Below the pieces are notes generated by a model. That model did not search any database and had not been told where the DNA came from. It saw only the letters and a program-made list of their open reading frames with translations. From contig JAEZTJ010000083.1 of the NCBI GenBank assembly GCA_023421505.1, forward strand, positions 1 through 64,000: a stretch of DNA of 64,000 bases, written 5' to 3'. The position numbers were made by a program, and so were the translations under genes. This document shows positions 46,154-55,164 of the stretch, piece by piece (the first letter of the stretch is position 1; each line of letters starts with the position of its first letter). Source of the stretch: Bacillota bacterium (GTDB lineage: Bacteria > Bacillota > Clostridia > Lachnospirales > Lachnospiraceae).

Positions 46154-46371
46154 AGTGTGAATTGTTAAAAAGAACAATTCACACCTAGAAGTTTGTGCCT
46201 ATGTAACCAAAGTGTGCAAGCGCACTTGGCACAAACTAATTCAAAGGGAAGGCTTGTTATGTAAGAGTGAATTGTTAAAAAGAACAATTTACACCTAGAA
46301 GTTTGTGCCTGCGTAACCAAAGTGTGCAAGCACGCTTAGCACAAACTAATACAAAGGGTAGGCGTGTTATG
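46154..46371 (+). repeat. Structured intergenic repeat, copy C (tandem M2-M2)
   Basis: Two M2 modules follow each other with a 110-bp period, starting at 46154 and 46264. The first is nearly identical to the M2 of copy B; the second has changes such as TTTACAC and GCACGCTT. Hairpins: GTGTGAATTGTT/AACAATTCACAC and AAGTGTGC-AA-GCGCACTT within an outer AGTTTGTGCC/GGCACAAACT stem. It lies between ylbJ (minus) and pepF (plus). No M1 is present. Confidence 0.88.
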
Positions 46372-46457
46372 TTAATGGAAAGAAAATAGACAGTAATAGG
46401 AATGTATATGCTTAATTTAATAATATCTTTTCGAAAAGGGATAAAGGAGATACCGTT

Positions 46458-48263
46458 ATGAAGCAGAATAATAGTTTACCAAAAAGAAGTGAAGTGGATA
46501 AGAAGTTTACGTGGGCGATTGAGGATCTCTATGCCTCAGATGATTTATGGCAGAAGGATTATGAAAAGGTTAAGGAAATGCTTAGTAAGGCGGTAGAATA
46601 CCAGGGAAGACTGTCTAAATCAGGTGACATTTTATTAAGCTTTCTTCAATTATCCGATGAGATTAATAAGCTACTTGAGCATGTCTATGTATATGCCAAT
46701 CAAAAGTATCATGAGGATACAGCAAGTGCAGTTTATCAGGATCTGTCCAACCGGGCTAACGCATTATCTGTACAGGTAAGCAGTGCATTTGCATTTGCAA
46801 CGCCTGAAATTTTAACCATACCGGAGGAAGCTTTTGTACAGTTCTTTCATGAAAATGAAGAGCTTAAGCGTTACGAATTCTATTTGAAGGATATTTTACG
46901 ATTGAAGCCTCATATTCTATCGCAGGAGATGGAGGAATTATTAGCTGATACCGGTGAGATAGCGGAAGCATCCGGTAATATCTTTTCCATGTTCAATAAT
47001 GCAGATATAAAGTTCCCTGAGATTAAAGATGAAGACGGTGAGACAGTAAGGATTACACACGGAAGGTATGGACAGCTGTTAGAAAGTAATGATCGCAGGG
47101 TAAGAAGAGAAGCCTTTGAGGGAGTATATGCTACTTATAATAGCTTTCGCAATACACTTGCTGCGGCTTTCAGTGCAAATGTAAAACAGGAGGTCTTTTT
47201 TGCTAAGACAAGAAAATATGCAAGTACGCTGGAAAGAGCACTAGATAGTTCCAATATACCTACTGAAGTTTATACTAACTTAATTGCAGCAGTACATGAA
47301 AATATGGGCCTTATGCATCGATATATCTCTGTTCGTAAGAAGCTTATGGGCCTTGATGAACTTCATATCTATGATCTTTATGCCCCTTTGGTAGCGGATA
47401 TCAAAATGGAAATTCCTTATGAAGAAGCCAAGTCTATTGTAGCAAAGGGCTTAGAGCCTTTGGGAGAAGAATATTTAAGAATTTTAGCTGAGGGCTATAA
47501 CCATCGTTGGATTGATATTTATGAAAATGAAAATAAAAGAAGCGGTGCATATTCCTGGGGAGCTTATGGCACGCATCCTTATGTGCTGCTTAATTATAAC
47601 GAAACTTTGAATAATGTTTTTACTCTTGCGCATGAGATGGGACATGCAATTCACAGCTACTATTCTGACAGAGAACAGCCTTATATCTACGCAGGCTATA
47701 AAATATTTGTTGCCGAGGTAGCATCTACCTGTAACGAAGCGTTACTAATTGATTATATGTTAAAAACCACGGAGGATAAGAAGAAGAAGGCATACTTGAT
47801 TAATCATTTTCTTGAGAAATTTAAAGGTACGTTGTTCCGTCAGGCAATGTTTGCGGAATTTGAAATGATTACCCATAAAATGGTTGAAGAGGGTGAAAGC
47901 CTGACTGCAGAGGTTCTTTGCCGGATTTATCATGATCTAAACAAAGCATATTTTGGTGAGGATATCGTGATTGATCAGGACATTGATATGGAATGGTCAA
48001 GGATTCCGCATTTTTATAATGCTTTTTATGTATATCAATATGCGACAGGATATTCTGCGGCAATTGCTTTATCAAGAAGAATATTAAGCGAGGGAGCTCC
48101 GGCGGTAAAAGATTACATCAAGTTCTTAAGTGGCGGAAGCTCTGATTATCCGATTGAATTACTTAAGGCTGCCGGCGTTGATATGAGCACGAAGGAACCG
48201 GTTCATATGGCACTTCAATTATTTGCAGAGTTATTAGACCAGATGGAGGAATTAATGAAGTAA
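46458..48263 (+). CDS. pepF: Oligoendopeptidase F
   Basis: A 601-aa M3-family zinc metallopeptidase that cleaves short peptides in the cytoplasm. The zinc motif is HEMGH at residues 392-396 (LAHEMGHAIHSYYSD), with the third ligand Glu downstream in VAEVASTCNEAL. The length and the N-terminal helical region agree with PepF. A clear AAAGGAGA site precedes the ATG. It is one of the genes inserted between ylbJ and tmcAL here. Confidence 0.95.
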   Translation: MKQNNSLPKRSEVDKKFTWAIEDLYASDDLWQKDYEKVKEMLSKAVEYQGRLSKSGDILLSFLQLSDEINKLLEHVYVYANQKYHEDTASAVYQDLSNRANALSVQVSSAFAFATPEILTIPEEAFVQFFHENEELKRYEFYLKDILRLKPHILSQEMEELLADTGEIAEASGNIFSMFNNADIKFPEIKDEDGETVRITHGRYGQLLESNDRRVRREAFEGVYATYNSFRNTLAAAFSANVKQEVFFAKTRKYASTLERALDSSNIPTEVYTNLIAAVHENMGLMHRYISVRKKLMGLDELHIYDLYAPLVADIKMEIPYEEAKSIVAKGLEPLGEEYLRILAEGYNHRWIDIYENENKRSGAYSWGAYGTHPYVLLNYNETLNNVFTLAHEMGHAIHSYYSDREQPYIYAGYKIFVAEVASTCNEALLIDYMLKTTEDKKKKAYLINHFLEKFKGTLFRQAMFAEFEMITHKMVEEGESLTAEVLCRIYHDLNKAYFGEDIVIDQDIDMEWSRIPHFYNAFYVYQYATGYSAAIALSRRILSEGAPAVKDYIKFLSGGSSDYPIELLKAAGVDMSTKEPVHMALQLFAELLDQMEELMK

Positions 48264-48552
48264 TATTCTGGCTTTTGATAATCTCACGGTTAGTAGTAAT
48301 AGATTGGCAGGGAGGCTGTGGAGGAGGATAATACGTAAGCTTTTGTACTTCAAAATAATCCCCTTCACAGTTACGCATGATAAAATATTATTGGAAGTTT
48401 AAAAAATTTGATTATCGCATTGTTGAGTGTGGTTTCGGATTGAATAGGTAGGAGAAAGAAATAAGCTTGTTTTATTATTATTTCAGGTATATAATCAAGT
48501 ATTATATTTAAAAAGATTTAAACTACTAATGATAGAGAATGGATGCGATAAG

Positions 48553-49017
48553 ATGGTTTTAAGAAAAGCGGATGTCAAGGATATTGATGAACTGTTAAAG
48601 ATTAGGTTGGCGTATTTAAATGAGGATTTTGAACTTACCAAGGAGCAAACCGATAAGTTGAAAGAACAGCTGCCCAGTTACTACAAAGAGCATTTGGAGA
48701 AGGATATGTTTGCTTACATTGCCGAAGAGAATGGCGTTGTCGTATCCAGTGTTTTCTTGATTATCATTGAGAGGCCGGCTAATCCTGTTTTTATTACAGG
48801 GAAGATCGGAAATATTCTTAATGTATATACAGAACCGGAATACAGAAGGCAGGGTTTGGCTGCTAATTTATTAAGTTTAGCGATTGAGGAGGGAAAGACT
48901 TTAGATTTATCCTTTCTGGAGCTAATTGCAACACAGAAAGGGTATCCGCTTTATAAAAAGCTAGGCTTTGTAGATGCAATAGCGCATAATAAGCCTATGA
49001 AATTCATGTATCACTAA
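48553..49017 (+). CDS. GNAT-family N-acetyltransferase
   Basis: A protein of about 154 aa with the GNAT fold. VLRKADVKDIDELLKIRL is the N-terminal helix pattern and the acetyl-CoA loop is in EPEYRRQGLAANLLSLAIEE, followed by ELIATQKGYPLYKKLGF. Substrate unknown. An ATG at 48529 would add eight residues with no homology feel; neither start has a strong ribosome site, so the N-terminus is uncertain. Confidence 0.85.
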   Translation: MVLRKADVKDIDELLKIRLAYLNEDFELTKEQTDKLKEQLPSYYKEHLEKDMFAYIAEENGVVVSSVFLIIIERPANPVFITGKIGNILNVYTEPEYRRQGLAANLLSLAIEEGKTLDLSFLELIATQKGYPLYKKLGFVDAIAHNKPMKFMYH

Positions 49018-49481
49018 GCAAGACAATAAGGAAGCAATATAACTTTAAGAGAATAATATTTTATTGATAATATTACTTATTTATTAAGGTTAGGTGTCAT
49101 AAACCCCTCGAATAATTTGGCTTCGTCATTTGGCACAAGCACTACTTATAACAAAGCGACGAATCACAAAACCTAATATGCTTTTGACCTCCAATCTTAT
49201 TTATAAAACTTATACATAATTGGCAAAATAGAACTTTATTTATCTTATTTCTTGTTGAAATGTTAATATTGAATACGATAGTAACCGGGTGTATGATAAT
49301 TATATGCACAGATACAATTACAGATTTAGGGATATTATTAGGTTACAAAGACTGAGCCATCATTAATAGCTTTTCTTTATCTTTCGAGGGAGAATTGACT
49401 GTTAATTATGGCTTTTTTATTTTAAATCAATACGCAAAGGAAAATATAGGAAAGAAAAATATAAGAAAGAAGGTGTATAGT
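49018..49481. other. Long intergenic region without an evident gene
   Basis: AT-rich stretch of 464 bp between the GNAT and AnfO genes. A weak inverted pairing can be drawn around 49125-49170, but there is no convincing terminator, promoter or repeat. An ORF frame from 49395 (GTG or similar) runs into AnfO but is most likely an upstream extension. Confidence 0.4.
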
Positions 49482-50099
49482 TTGATTGCAGTATATATTA
49501 ATGAAGCCGGCAATACAGCCTCAATAAAAGAACAGGGCTTTGTTCGAGTGTATCATATAGAGGATAAGGAATGGAAGGTCGCTTTGGAGTTCCCTTTTCA
49601 TGCAAATATTAATTCAAGAATATCTGAAGTTAGACAGACAATGATAGAGATGGTTCAAAAAATAAGCACATGTAAGGTATTTGTCGCCAAAGAGGTAGTA
49701 GGTCAGCTTTATTATATATTGGAAGCAAATGGTTTTGAAAGCTTTGAAGCGGAGGGAAGACCGGAACAATTTTTAGATTCCGTATGTCATACGATAGAAC
49801 AGGATTCTATAGATAAGACAGAGGTTATGCGTAATTCTCAAACCTCTATTATAAAAGCAACAGACCGGGAAGGTGTATATATGATAAATCTGAAAAAAGT
49901 ACTTAATTCAGACTGTTCCTTAACCTCTAAAAAGCTGTTATTCTCCTTCCTTCAGCAAAAGGAATTTCTTTCTCTGGAGGTAATATGTGATCATATACCA
50001 AAATGGTTTGATATTGAATTTCCAAGAATGGGACTAAGCTATATTAAGGATACCTATCATGAAAGTGAAATAAGGGTATATGTTACTGCGAATGAATAA
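49482..50099 (+). CDS. AnfO-like nitrogenase accessory family protein
   Basis: A protein of about 205 aa resembling the AnfO family (Fe-only nitrogenase accessory protein). The features that led me there are an N-terminal IAVYINEAGNTASIKEQG, the central VFVAKEVVGQLYYILEANGF and the overall size. I chose the TTG at 49482, 8 nt after AAGG, because it gives this N-terminus; the frame is open to 49395. No nitrogenase gene is nearby, so it stands alone. I infer the family from memory of its pattern and cannot run a search. Confidence 0.6.
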   Translation: MIAVYINEAGNTASIKEQGFVRVYHIEDKEWKVALEFPFHANINSRISEVRQTMIEMVQKISTCKVFVAKEVVGQLYYILEANGFESFEAEGRPEQFLDSVCHTIEQDSIDKTEVMRNSQTSIIKATDREGVYMINLKKVLNSDCSLTSKKLLFSFLQQKEFLSLEVICDHIPKWFDIEFPRMGLSYIKDTYHESEIRVYVTANE

Positions 50100-50186
50100 T
50101 GCTGTTTATAGAAACCCCGCCATAACAGAGCGAATATCGACGTACTGAAATAGGATCAATTAAGGTGTCTGCAACCATTTAATTCG

Positions 50187-51521
50187 CTATACGATAACTA
50201 ACCCGTGTTTGTATTCACTTGATACAGGAGTTTTGAATTTTTCATAAACAGCCTGATGATAAAGATGTGCTGCGGTTATATCTTCAGAAAGCATTTGTAG
50301 TCCCAAGGAAGTAAGCTGCTTGTCTGCCTTTGATACCTTTGTTATTATTGGTAGCTTGCTGGTTTTTTCGATATACGTAAGGAGAGGGGAGGATTGCTTT
50401 TTAAGACCCAATATTCTTGCATATTGAGTGTAACCCGCCGTGTTATAATTCTTAACGTTTTCCGTCCGAATATTAAGCAGTAGATGGATTAGAGCACGGT
50501 TAATACGCGTCAAAGTCATATTCTTTGTCTTTATACTTTGAGCAAGATTAGAGATAGTTTGATTAAAATTCGGTATTTTTTTCAAGCGGTCAGCTAAATC
50601 ACCTGTTATATCTAAGTAGCTAGTAAGAGCGTTCTTATCCTCTGTAAGTAGTTTGTATTTAAAGAGGATTGAAAAGTCTTCCTCTGTAATTGGAAATGTT
50701 TTTAAATAATTGCTCTGTAAAATTTGATAAACCTCATCGGGAACGCTACTTTTCATTTTCTTAAAGCTATCATGAATATCTTGGGTTTCCTGTACCATAG
50801 ATCTTCGTATAGCTGTAGCCGAGCTGATAAGCATCTTGTTCGGAAACAGATTGTCAACGAATTGCTTGCTAGTCAGGGAAAGATCAGGTTCAGCCAATTC
50901 ATCAGCCAGATTGATGTCATGATAATGATTAGATATTCTTTTGATTGTAAGAGGGCTGATATTAGACCGAAAATGAAGGAGTGCTTTTAGATATTCTATC
51001 CCCAGAATATTATTCGGCTCAGAAAGTACTTTAGTTAGTGATTGTACATTAGCTATACCCGTCTCATTAAACGATTCTGTAATTGCTTTCAGTCTTGCGG
51101 CCGGATAAGTTAAGCCTTCCTTTAAATAGGATTGAATACTATTATCATAAGATTTTGGAACATCAATTAAATATTTAGCTGCTTCCATTAATAGACTAAT
51201 ATCCCCGCTCTCGCTGCCAAAGCAGAGATAATCTACAATCCCCAGCTTATGAAGCAAAGAGACGGCGCCGTAAGCGAAAAACTCTGCACTTCCTGTGGCA
51301 TAACAGACAGGTAGTTCTAGTACCAGATCAACTCCGTTTCGTAATGCCATCTCTGTTCTTAAGTATTTATCGATGACAGCAGGAGCACCTCTTTGTACAA
51401 AATCGCCGCTCATTACGACGATTACATAATCCGCTCCGGATAGACGCCTTGCTTCATCAATATGATATTTGTGTCCATTATGAAAGGGATTATATTCAGT
51501 AATCAGGCCTACAGTTTTCAT
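50187..51521 (-). CDS. tmcAL: tRNA(Met) cytidine acetate ligase (YlbM)
   Basis: A 444-aa enzyme that forms N4-acetylcytidine at the wobble base of elongator tRNA(Met), using acetate and ATP. The nucleotidyltransferase motif is MKTVGLITEYNPFHNGHKYH, followed by VVMSGDFVQRGAPAVIDKY. The C-terminal part is helical as in YlbM. The ATG at 51521 has AAGGAG 10 nt upstream; the frame to 51542 is leader. It lies in the ylb-type conserved block near pta-ackA. Confidence 0.92.
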   Translation of the reverse strand: MKTVGLITEYNPFHNGHKYHIDEARRLSGADYVIVVMSGDFVQRGAPAVIDKYLRTEMALRNGVDLVLELPVCYATGSAEFFAYGAVSLLHKLGIVDYLCFGSESGDISLLMEAAKYLIDVPKSYDNSIQSYLKEGLTYPAARLKAITESFNETGIANVQSLTKVLSEPNNILGIEYLKALLHFRSNISPLTIKRISNHYHDINLADELAEPDLSLTSKQFVDNLFPNKMLISSATAIRRSMVQETQDIHDSFKKMKSSVPDEVYQILQSNYLKTFPITEEDFSILFKYKLLTEDKNALTSYLDITGDLADRLKKIPNFNQTISNLAQSIKTKNMTLTRINRALIHLLLNIRTENVKNYNTAGYTQYARILGLKKQSSPLLTYIEKTSKLPIITKVSKADKQLTSLGLQMLSEDITAAHLYHQAVYEKFKTPVSSEYKHGLVIV

Positions 51522-51679
51522 GGGGTTTTTGCTCCTTACCATTAACTAACGCTTCGATTCAGTATTGGTAGTTCGTACATTCATGTAGATTGCAGCTTTG
51601 TAATTTTTATTTATCTAAAGACGATAATATCAGTTATTTTTAACGACGTCAATTGCAGCTATTCTCTAATCTATAAGAA

Positions 51680-51709
51680 AGGATACCATAATGAATATTA
51701 TAGTATCCT
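51680..51709 (-). terminator. Hairpin at the end of the glycosidase-like gene
   Basis: AGGATAC-(C)-ATAAT pairs with ATTAT-(A)-GTATCCT across 51680-51709 (12-bp stem). On the minus strand it lies about 85 nt past the stop of the gene at 51794, with a moderately T-rich tail. Confidence 0.5.
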
Positions 51710-51793
51710 CAGAAAACCAATTTATGAATTATTCTTTAACGTATTCTAAAATGCAGGATTATACAGTTACAAGTGATTATATTATGGTAGATA

Positions 51794-53509
51794 TTATTCA
51801 TTTATTTTCATAACATAATTAACTCCGGGAGATAATTTTGCTGTGAACCGGGTTCCTTTATTGCTTGGACTACCATTTAATGACATCCCATTCTCCAAAT
51901 CGATAAGCTTAGCATTTTCCTTATTGACAATAACAGATATTTCGGTTATGTATGGCTTGAAGGAACGTAGGATAAAGGTATCATTATCATATACAAAAAG
52001 TGCAACCATAGGATCACCCTCCAGAACGACAGGCAATTCTTTGCTTATTATAGCTCTTAATGAATTTATTACGGGTACAGGGTAATGATATAGATCACCT
52101 TGGTCGTCGGGGATGGTGATAACAAAAAGTCTGCCTTTTGAATAGGAGGTTTTCATTATGATAGGGAAATTGTTATCCTCGCCGTATCCGCCGGCTATCT
52201 GCCACACATCATTGGTGAAGAATTGAGGCTGAGTTAGCAGGACTGCCTTTGAAGACTCATAACAGCCGTGTAGTGTTATTCCGCCATCATTAGAACACAT
52301 GTAATGGTTGATCAAAGCTTTTTTACTTGTATAAGCTATATGAGCAAGCTCTTTAAAAGCTTCACCCAATCGTGTTACAAGCCCTGAGGTAACGATAACA
52401 TCTGCTCCGGAGCTAAGACTTTCTTTTATTTTGGTTATAATATTAGTATCCTGTCCTGCATTTTCAGTTAGGAAAATAACCTTGGAATCGACAGGATATT
52501 CCGGGTAAGGCTCTAAGGGTATGCCGCACATTCCTATATAATTGTGCAGATAGTCCTCTCCGTAGCTGTGATAGGGTATATAACAAGAAACCCCGATGGG
52601 ATTGCCAAGCGATGAGAAATAGTTATCGATATCTTCGAATGCCTGTCCAACTGCAGGTGGGAAAACTGTATAAGACTTATCGTTGATTAAAGAGCCAAGA
52701 CAGAACAGCATGGCTTCTCTTGCTTTGGCGAATAATGTCAAGTATCCCTGATCTAAATAGGAGGTGAGATTATAGCTGCATTCGTAGGGATCGAACCAAC
52801 CGCCTAGATTTCTATCTGGTGCTACATTTTCAAGATATCTCATAACAAAATAACTTAAATACTTCGGAAGATGCTGTTGGGTATAGGTAGGATTACGGGT
52901 CTCTGTACCGGTATAAATATAATCAAAAACCTTAGGCTCATCTTCTAGGTTATAACCGGAATCCTGATAATGCTCATACCAGTTTGGATATTTGATAATA
53001 GCCTTAATCTTCGGATTAACCTGCTTTGCTGTCTTTACTATAATGTTTTCCGCAAAATCGTTCATTAGCTCCAGACGAAATTGAGACCACGAACGATCTC
53101 CCTTAGCTTGAATGCAAGCATCGCAACGACAGTTTGTAAAATAAAAATCATCCAGAATAAATTCATCAAATATTTCTGCTGTAAGTGTTACAACATTCTT
53201 CATAAGGGTTTTAGTTACTTCCGAAGTATAGCATAATTGAGTAAAGCCGCCCTCCAAATGATTATGTGCAGCATCGGTAGTTATACCACCAGCAACTATT
53301 ACACACTTTTGTTCAAAAAAAGCTTTTACCTTAAGCATTTGTTCTTTGTCTATCGTTACGCCTCCGCGATAGGTTTCAAGGTAGACTTTTCCGATTTTGA
53401 TATTCTTCTCGAGCAGCTGAAACCTGCGGTTAAAATCGTCAAAATCTGTTATGGAAATAAGATTGAAAACAGGACAATATAAACTTGCATTAAAATGCTT
53501 GTACCCCAT
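51794..53509 (-). CDS. Hypothetical protein, TIM-barrel glycosidase-like
   Basis: A 571-aa protein I cannot place in a named family. The N-terminal two thirds looks like a (beta/alpha) barrel, including DEFILDDFYFTNCRCDACIQ, split here as FDEFILDDFYFTNCR and CDACIQAKGDRSWSQF, with a cysteine pair; an Asp-Asp appears at a position where glycosidases often have catalytic acids. The C-terminal part (ADVIVTSGLVTRLG onward) resembles a glutamine-amidotransferase-like beta-galactosidase domain. The ATG at 53509 has 8-nt spacing to AGGAGG; the one at 53515 is too close. No signal peptide. Confidence 0.6.
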   Translation of the reverse strand: MGYKHFNASLYCPVFNLISITDFDDFNRRFQLLEKNIKIGKVYLETYRGGVTIDKEQMLKVKAFFEQKCVIVAGGITTDAAHNHLEGGFTQLCYTSEVTKTLMKNVVTLTAEIFDEFILDDFYFTNCRCDACIQAKGDRSWSQFRLELMNDFAENIIVKTAKQVNPKIKAIIKYPNWYEHYQDSGYNLEDEPKVFDYIYTGTETRNPTYTQQHLPKYLSYFVMRYLENVAPDRNLGGWFDPYECSYNLTSYLDQGYLTLFAKAREAMLFCLGSLINDKSYTVFPPAVGQAFEDIDNYFSSLGNPIGVSCYIPYHSYGEDYLHNYIGMCGIPLEPYPEYPVDSKVIFLTENAGQDTNIITKIKESLSSGADVIVTSGLVTRLGEAFKELAHIAYTSKKALINHYMCSNDGGITLHGCYESSKAVLLTQPQFFTNDVWQIAGGYGEDNNFPIIMKTSYSKGRLFVITIPDDQGDLYHYPVPVINSLRAIISKELPVVLEGDPMVALFVYDNDTFILRSFKPYITEISVIVNKENAKLIDLENGMSLNGSPSNKGTRFTAKLSPGVNYVMKINE

Positions 53510-54010
53510 ATACATTACCTCCTTAGATTAATCAAAATGATATATGATAAGACTATAATTGTGGATAGTCTGACTTTATAAATAGTTAAATAAGTAGTCA
53601 GTTACGATTAAATTCGTCAGGATCAGATACCATGCAATTATAGGTAAATTGTATAGAAATATCAGATAATCAACAATGGTTATTCTACGCATTCATATGG
53701 AGAATCTTATATGAGAAAAAATTACATTTAGGCCCGCCGGAAATGTCAAAAGAGTACTGCAGGTCTCGCAAGCGAGCCAAATAAGCAGCGAAGAAATGAG
53801 GTGAAACAGGAATAGTTTTCACGATTTATGCTGAAATGGTAGAGATATCGTTTGATTATATAAAACGCATAAATAAACTGAAAAATTGACCAACATTTTT
53901 CTACAAAATGTACTTGTAACTGCTAGATATTTGTCTTATAATAAAAACTATTGGTTTAACAAATTATATTATAATAATACAAAAAGAGATGTTAAGGAAG
54001 GAGCAACATC
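53510..54010. other. Divergent intergenic region with orphan leader motif
   Basis: About 500 bp between the glycosidase-like gene (minus) and pta (plus). It holds the block AAGCGAGCCAAATAAGCAGC at 53770, also found before glf at 34278, here with GAGGT but no start codon in place, and the pta promoter at 53914. Otherwise nothing supported. Confidence 0.5.
53914..53942 (+). promoter_or_regulatory. Sigma-A promoter of pta
   Basis: TTGTAA (53914-53919) and TATAAT (53937-53942) are 17 nt apart, about 70 nt upstream of the pta ATG. Confidence 0.65.
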
Positions 54011-55006
54011 ATGGGCTTTATTGACAGTATTAAGGAGAGAGCAAAAAAGGATATTAAGACAATTGTATTGCCGGAGAGTGATGACAGAAGGACATTGGAG
54101 GCTGCCAGCCGAATTTTGGCAGAAGGAATTGCTAATATTGTATTAGTAGGTAATAAGGAAGAAATTATGAAGAAGGCGGATGGACTGGATTTATCTAAGG
54201 CTTCCATTATTGATCCTGATCAAAGCGAAAAGCTTCAGGGTTATATCGATCTTCTTGTTGAAATAAGAAAAAGTAAAGGCATGACACCGGAACAGGCTAA
54301 GGAGTTGTTAACAAAGGATTATACTTATTTTGGTGTTACTATGGTAAAGGCAGGAGATGCAGACGGTATGGTATCAGGTGCAGTACATTCAACTGCTGAT
54401 ACACTCCGTCCTTCCTTACAGATATTAAAGACGGCTCCGAATACCAAGCTGGTATCCTCCTTTTTTGTAATTGTAGTACCTAATTGCGAATTTGGTGCGG
54501 AAGGAACCTTTATATTCTCAGATTCCGGACTTGTTCAGAATCCGAATCCACAGGAGCTTGCAGCAATTGCAGGAAGCAGCGCGAAGAGCTTTGAAACACT
54601 CGTTGGCAAGGAAGCTATTGTAGCTATGTTATCACACTCTACAAAGGGAAGCGCTTCCCATCCTGACGTGGATAAAGTAGTTGAAGCAACCAGAATTGCA
54701 AAGGAATTATATCCGAATATTAAGCTTGATGGTGAGTATCAGTTAGATGCTGCAATTGTTCCAAGTGTAGGTGCATCCAAGGCCCCTGGAAGTGATATTG
54801 CTGGTAAGGCAAACGTTCTTATCTTCCCAGATCTCGATGCAGGTAATATCGGCTATAAATTGGCACAAAGACTTGCAAAGGCAGAAGCTTACGGACCGAT
54901 TACGCAAGGTATCGCTAAGCCGGTTAACGATCTCTCCAGAGGTTGTACAGCTGATGATATCGTTGGTGTAATTGCAATCACAGCAGTTCAGGCAGCTTCC
55001 ATGTAA
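54011..55006 (+). CDS. pta: Phosphate acetyltransferase
   Basis: A 331-aa enzyme that converts acetyl-CoA and phosphate to acetyl phosphate, feeding ATP synthesis by AckA. Conserved parts include TIVLPESDDRRTLEAASRIL near the start, GMVSGAVHSTADTLRPSLQI and the C-terminal NVLIFPDLDAGNIGYKLAQR. Length fits the short clostridial form without a DRTGG domain. Strong AAGGAAGGAG site. ackA follows, as usual for fermentative acetate formation. Confidence 0.97.
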   Translation: MGFIDSIKERAKKDIKTIVLPESDDRRTLEAASRILAEGIANIVLVGNKEEIMKKADGLDLSKASIIDPDQSEKLQGYIDLLVEIRKSKGMTPEQAKELLTKDYTYFGVTMVKAGDADGMVSGAVHSTADTLRPSLQILKTAPNTKLVSSFFVIVVPNCEFGAEGTFIFSDSGLVQNPNPQELAAIAGSSAKSFETLVGKEAIVAMLSHSTKGSASHPDVDKVVEATRIAKELYPNIKLDGEYQLDAAIVPSVGASKAPGSDIAGKANVLIFPDLDAGNIGYKLAQRLAKAEAYGPITQGIAKPVNDLSRGCTADDIVGVIAITAVQAASM

Positions 55007-55164
55007 CAAATTTTTAGAAGCTTATATGAATAATATTAATAAAATATCAGGCTTATTTTAGAATTCAATAGATAGAATAAAACAGCTCAGTATTGGAAAG
55101 GCAGAAAGAAGATATGTTATGATAGCTGCTTTTCTATTAAACTTAAAAGTGAGGTAATTAGAAA

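Noticed and set aside
46154..46371. Possible CRISPR array
   Set aside because: Only two units of 110 bp that are similar throughout, with no short repeat/unique spacer pattern and no cas genes.
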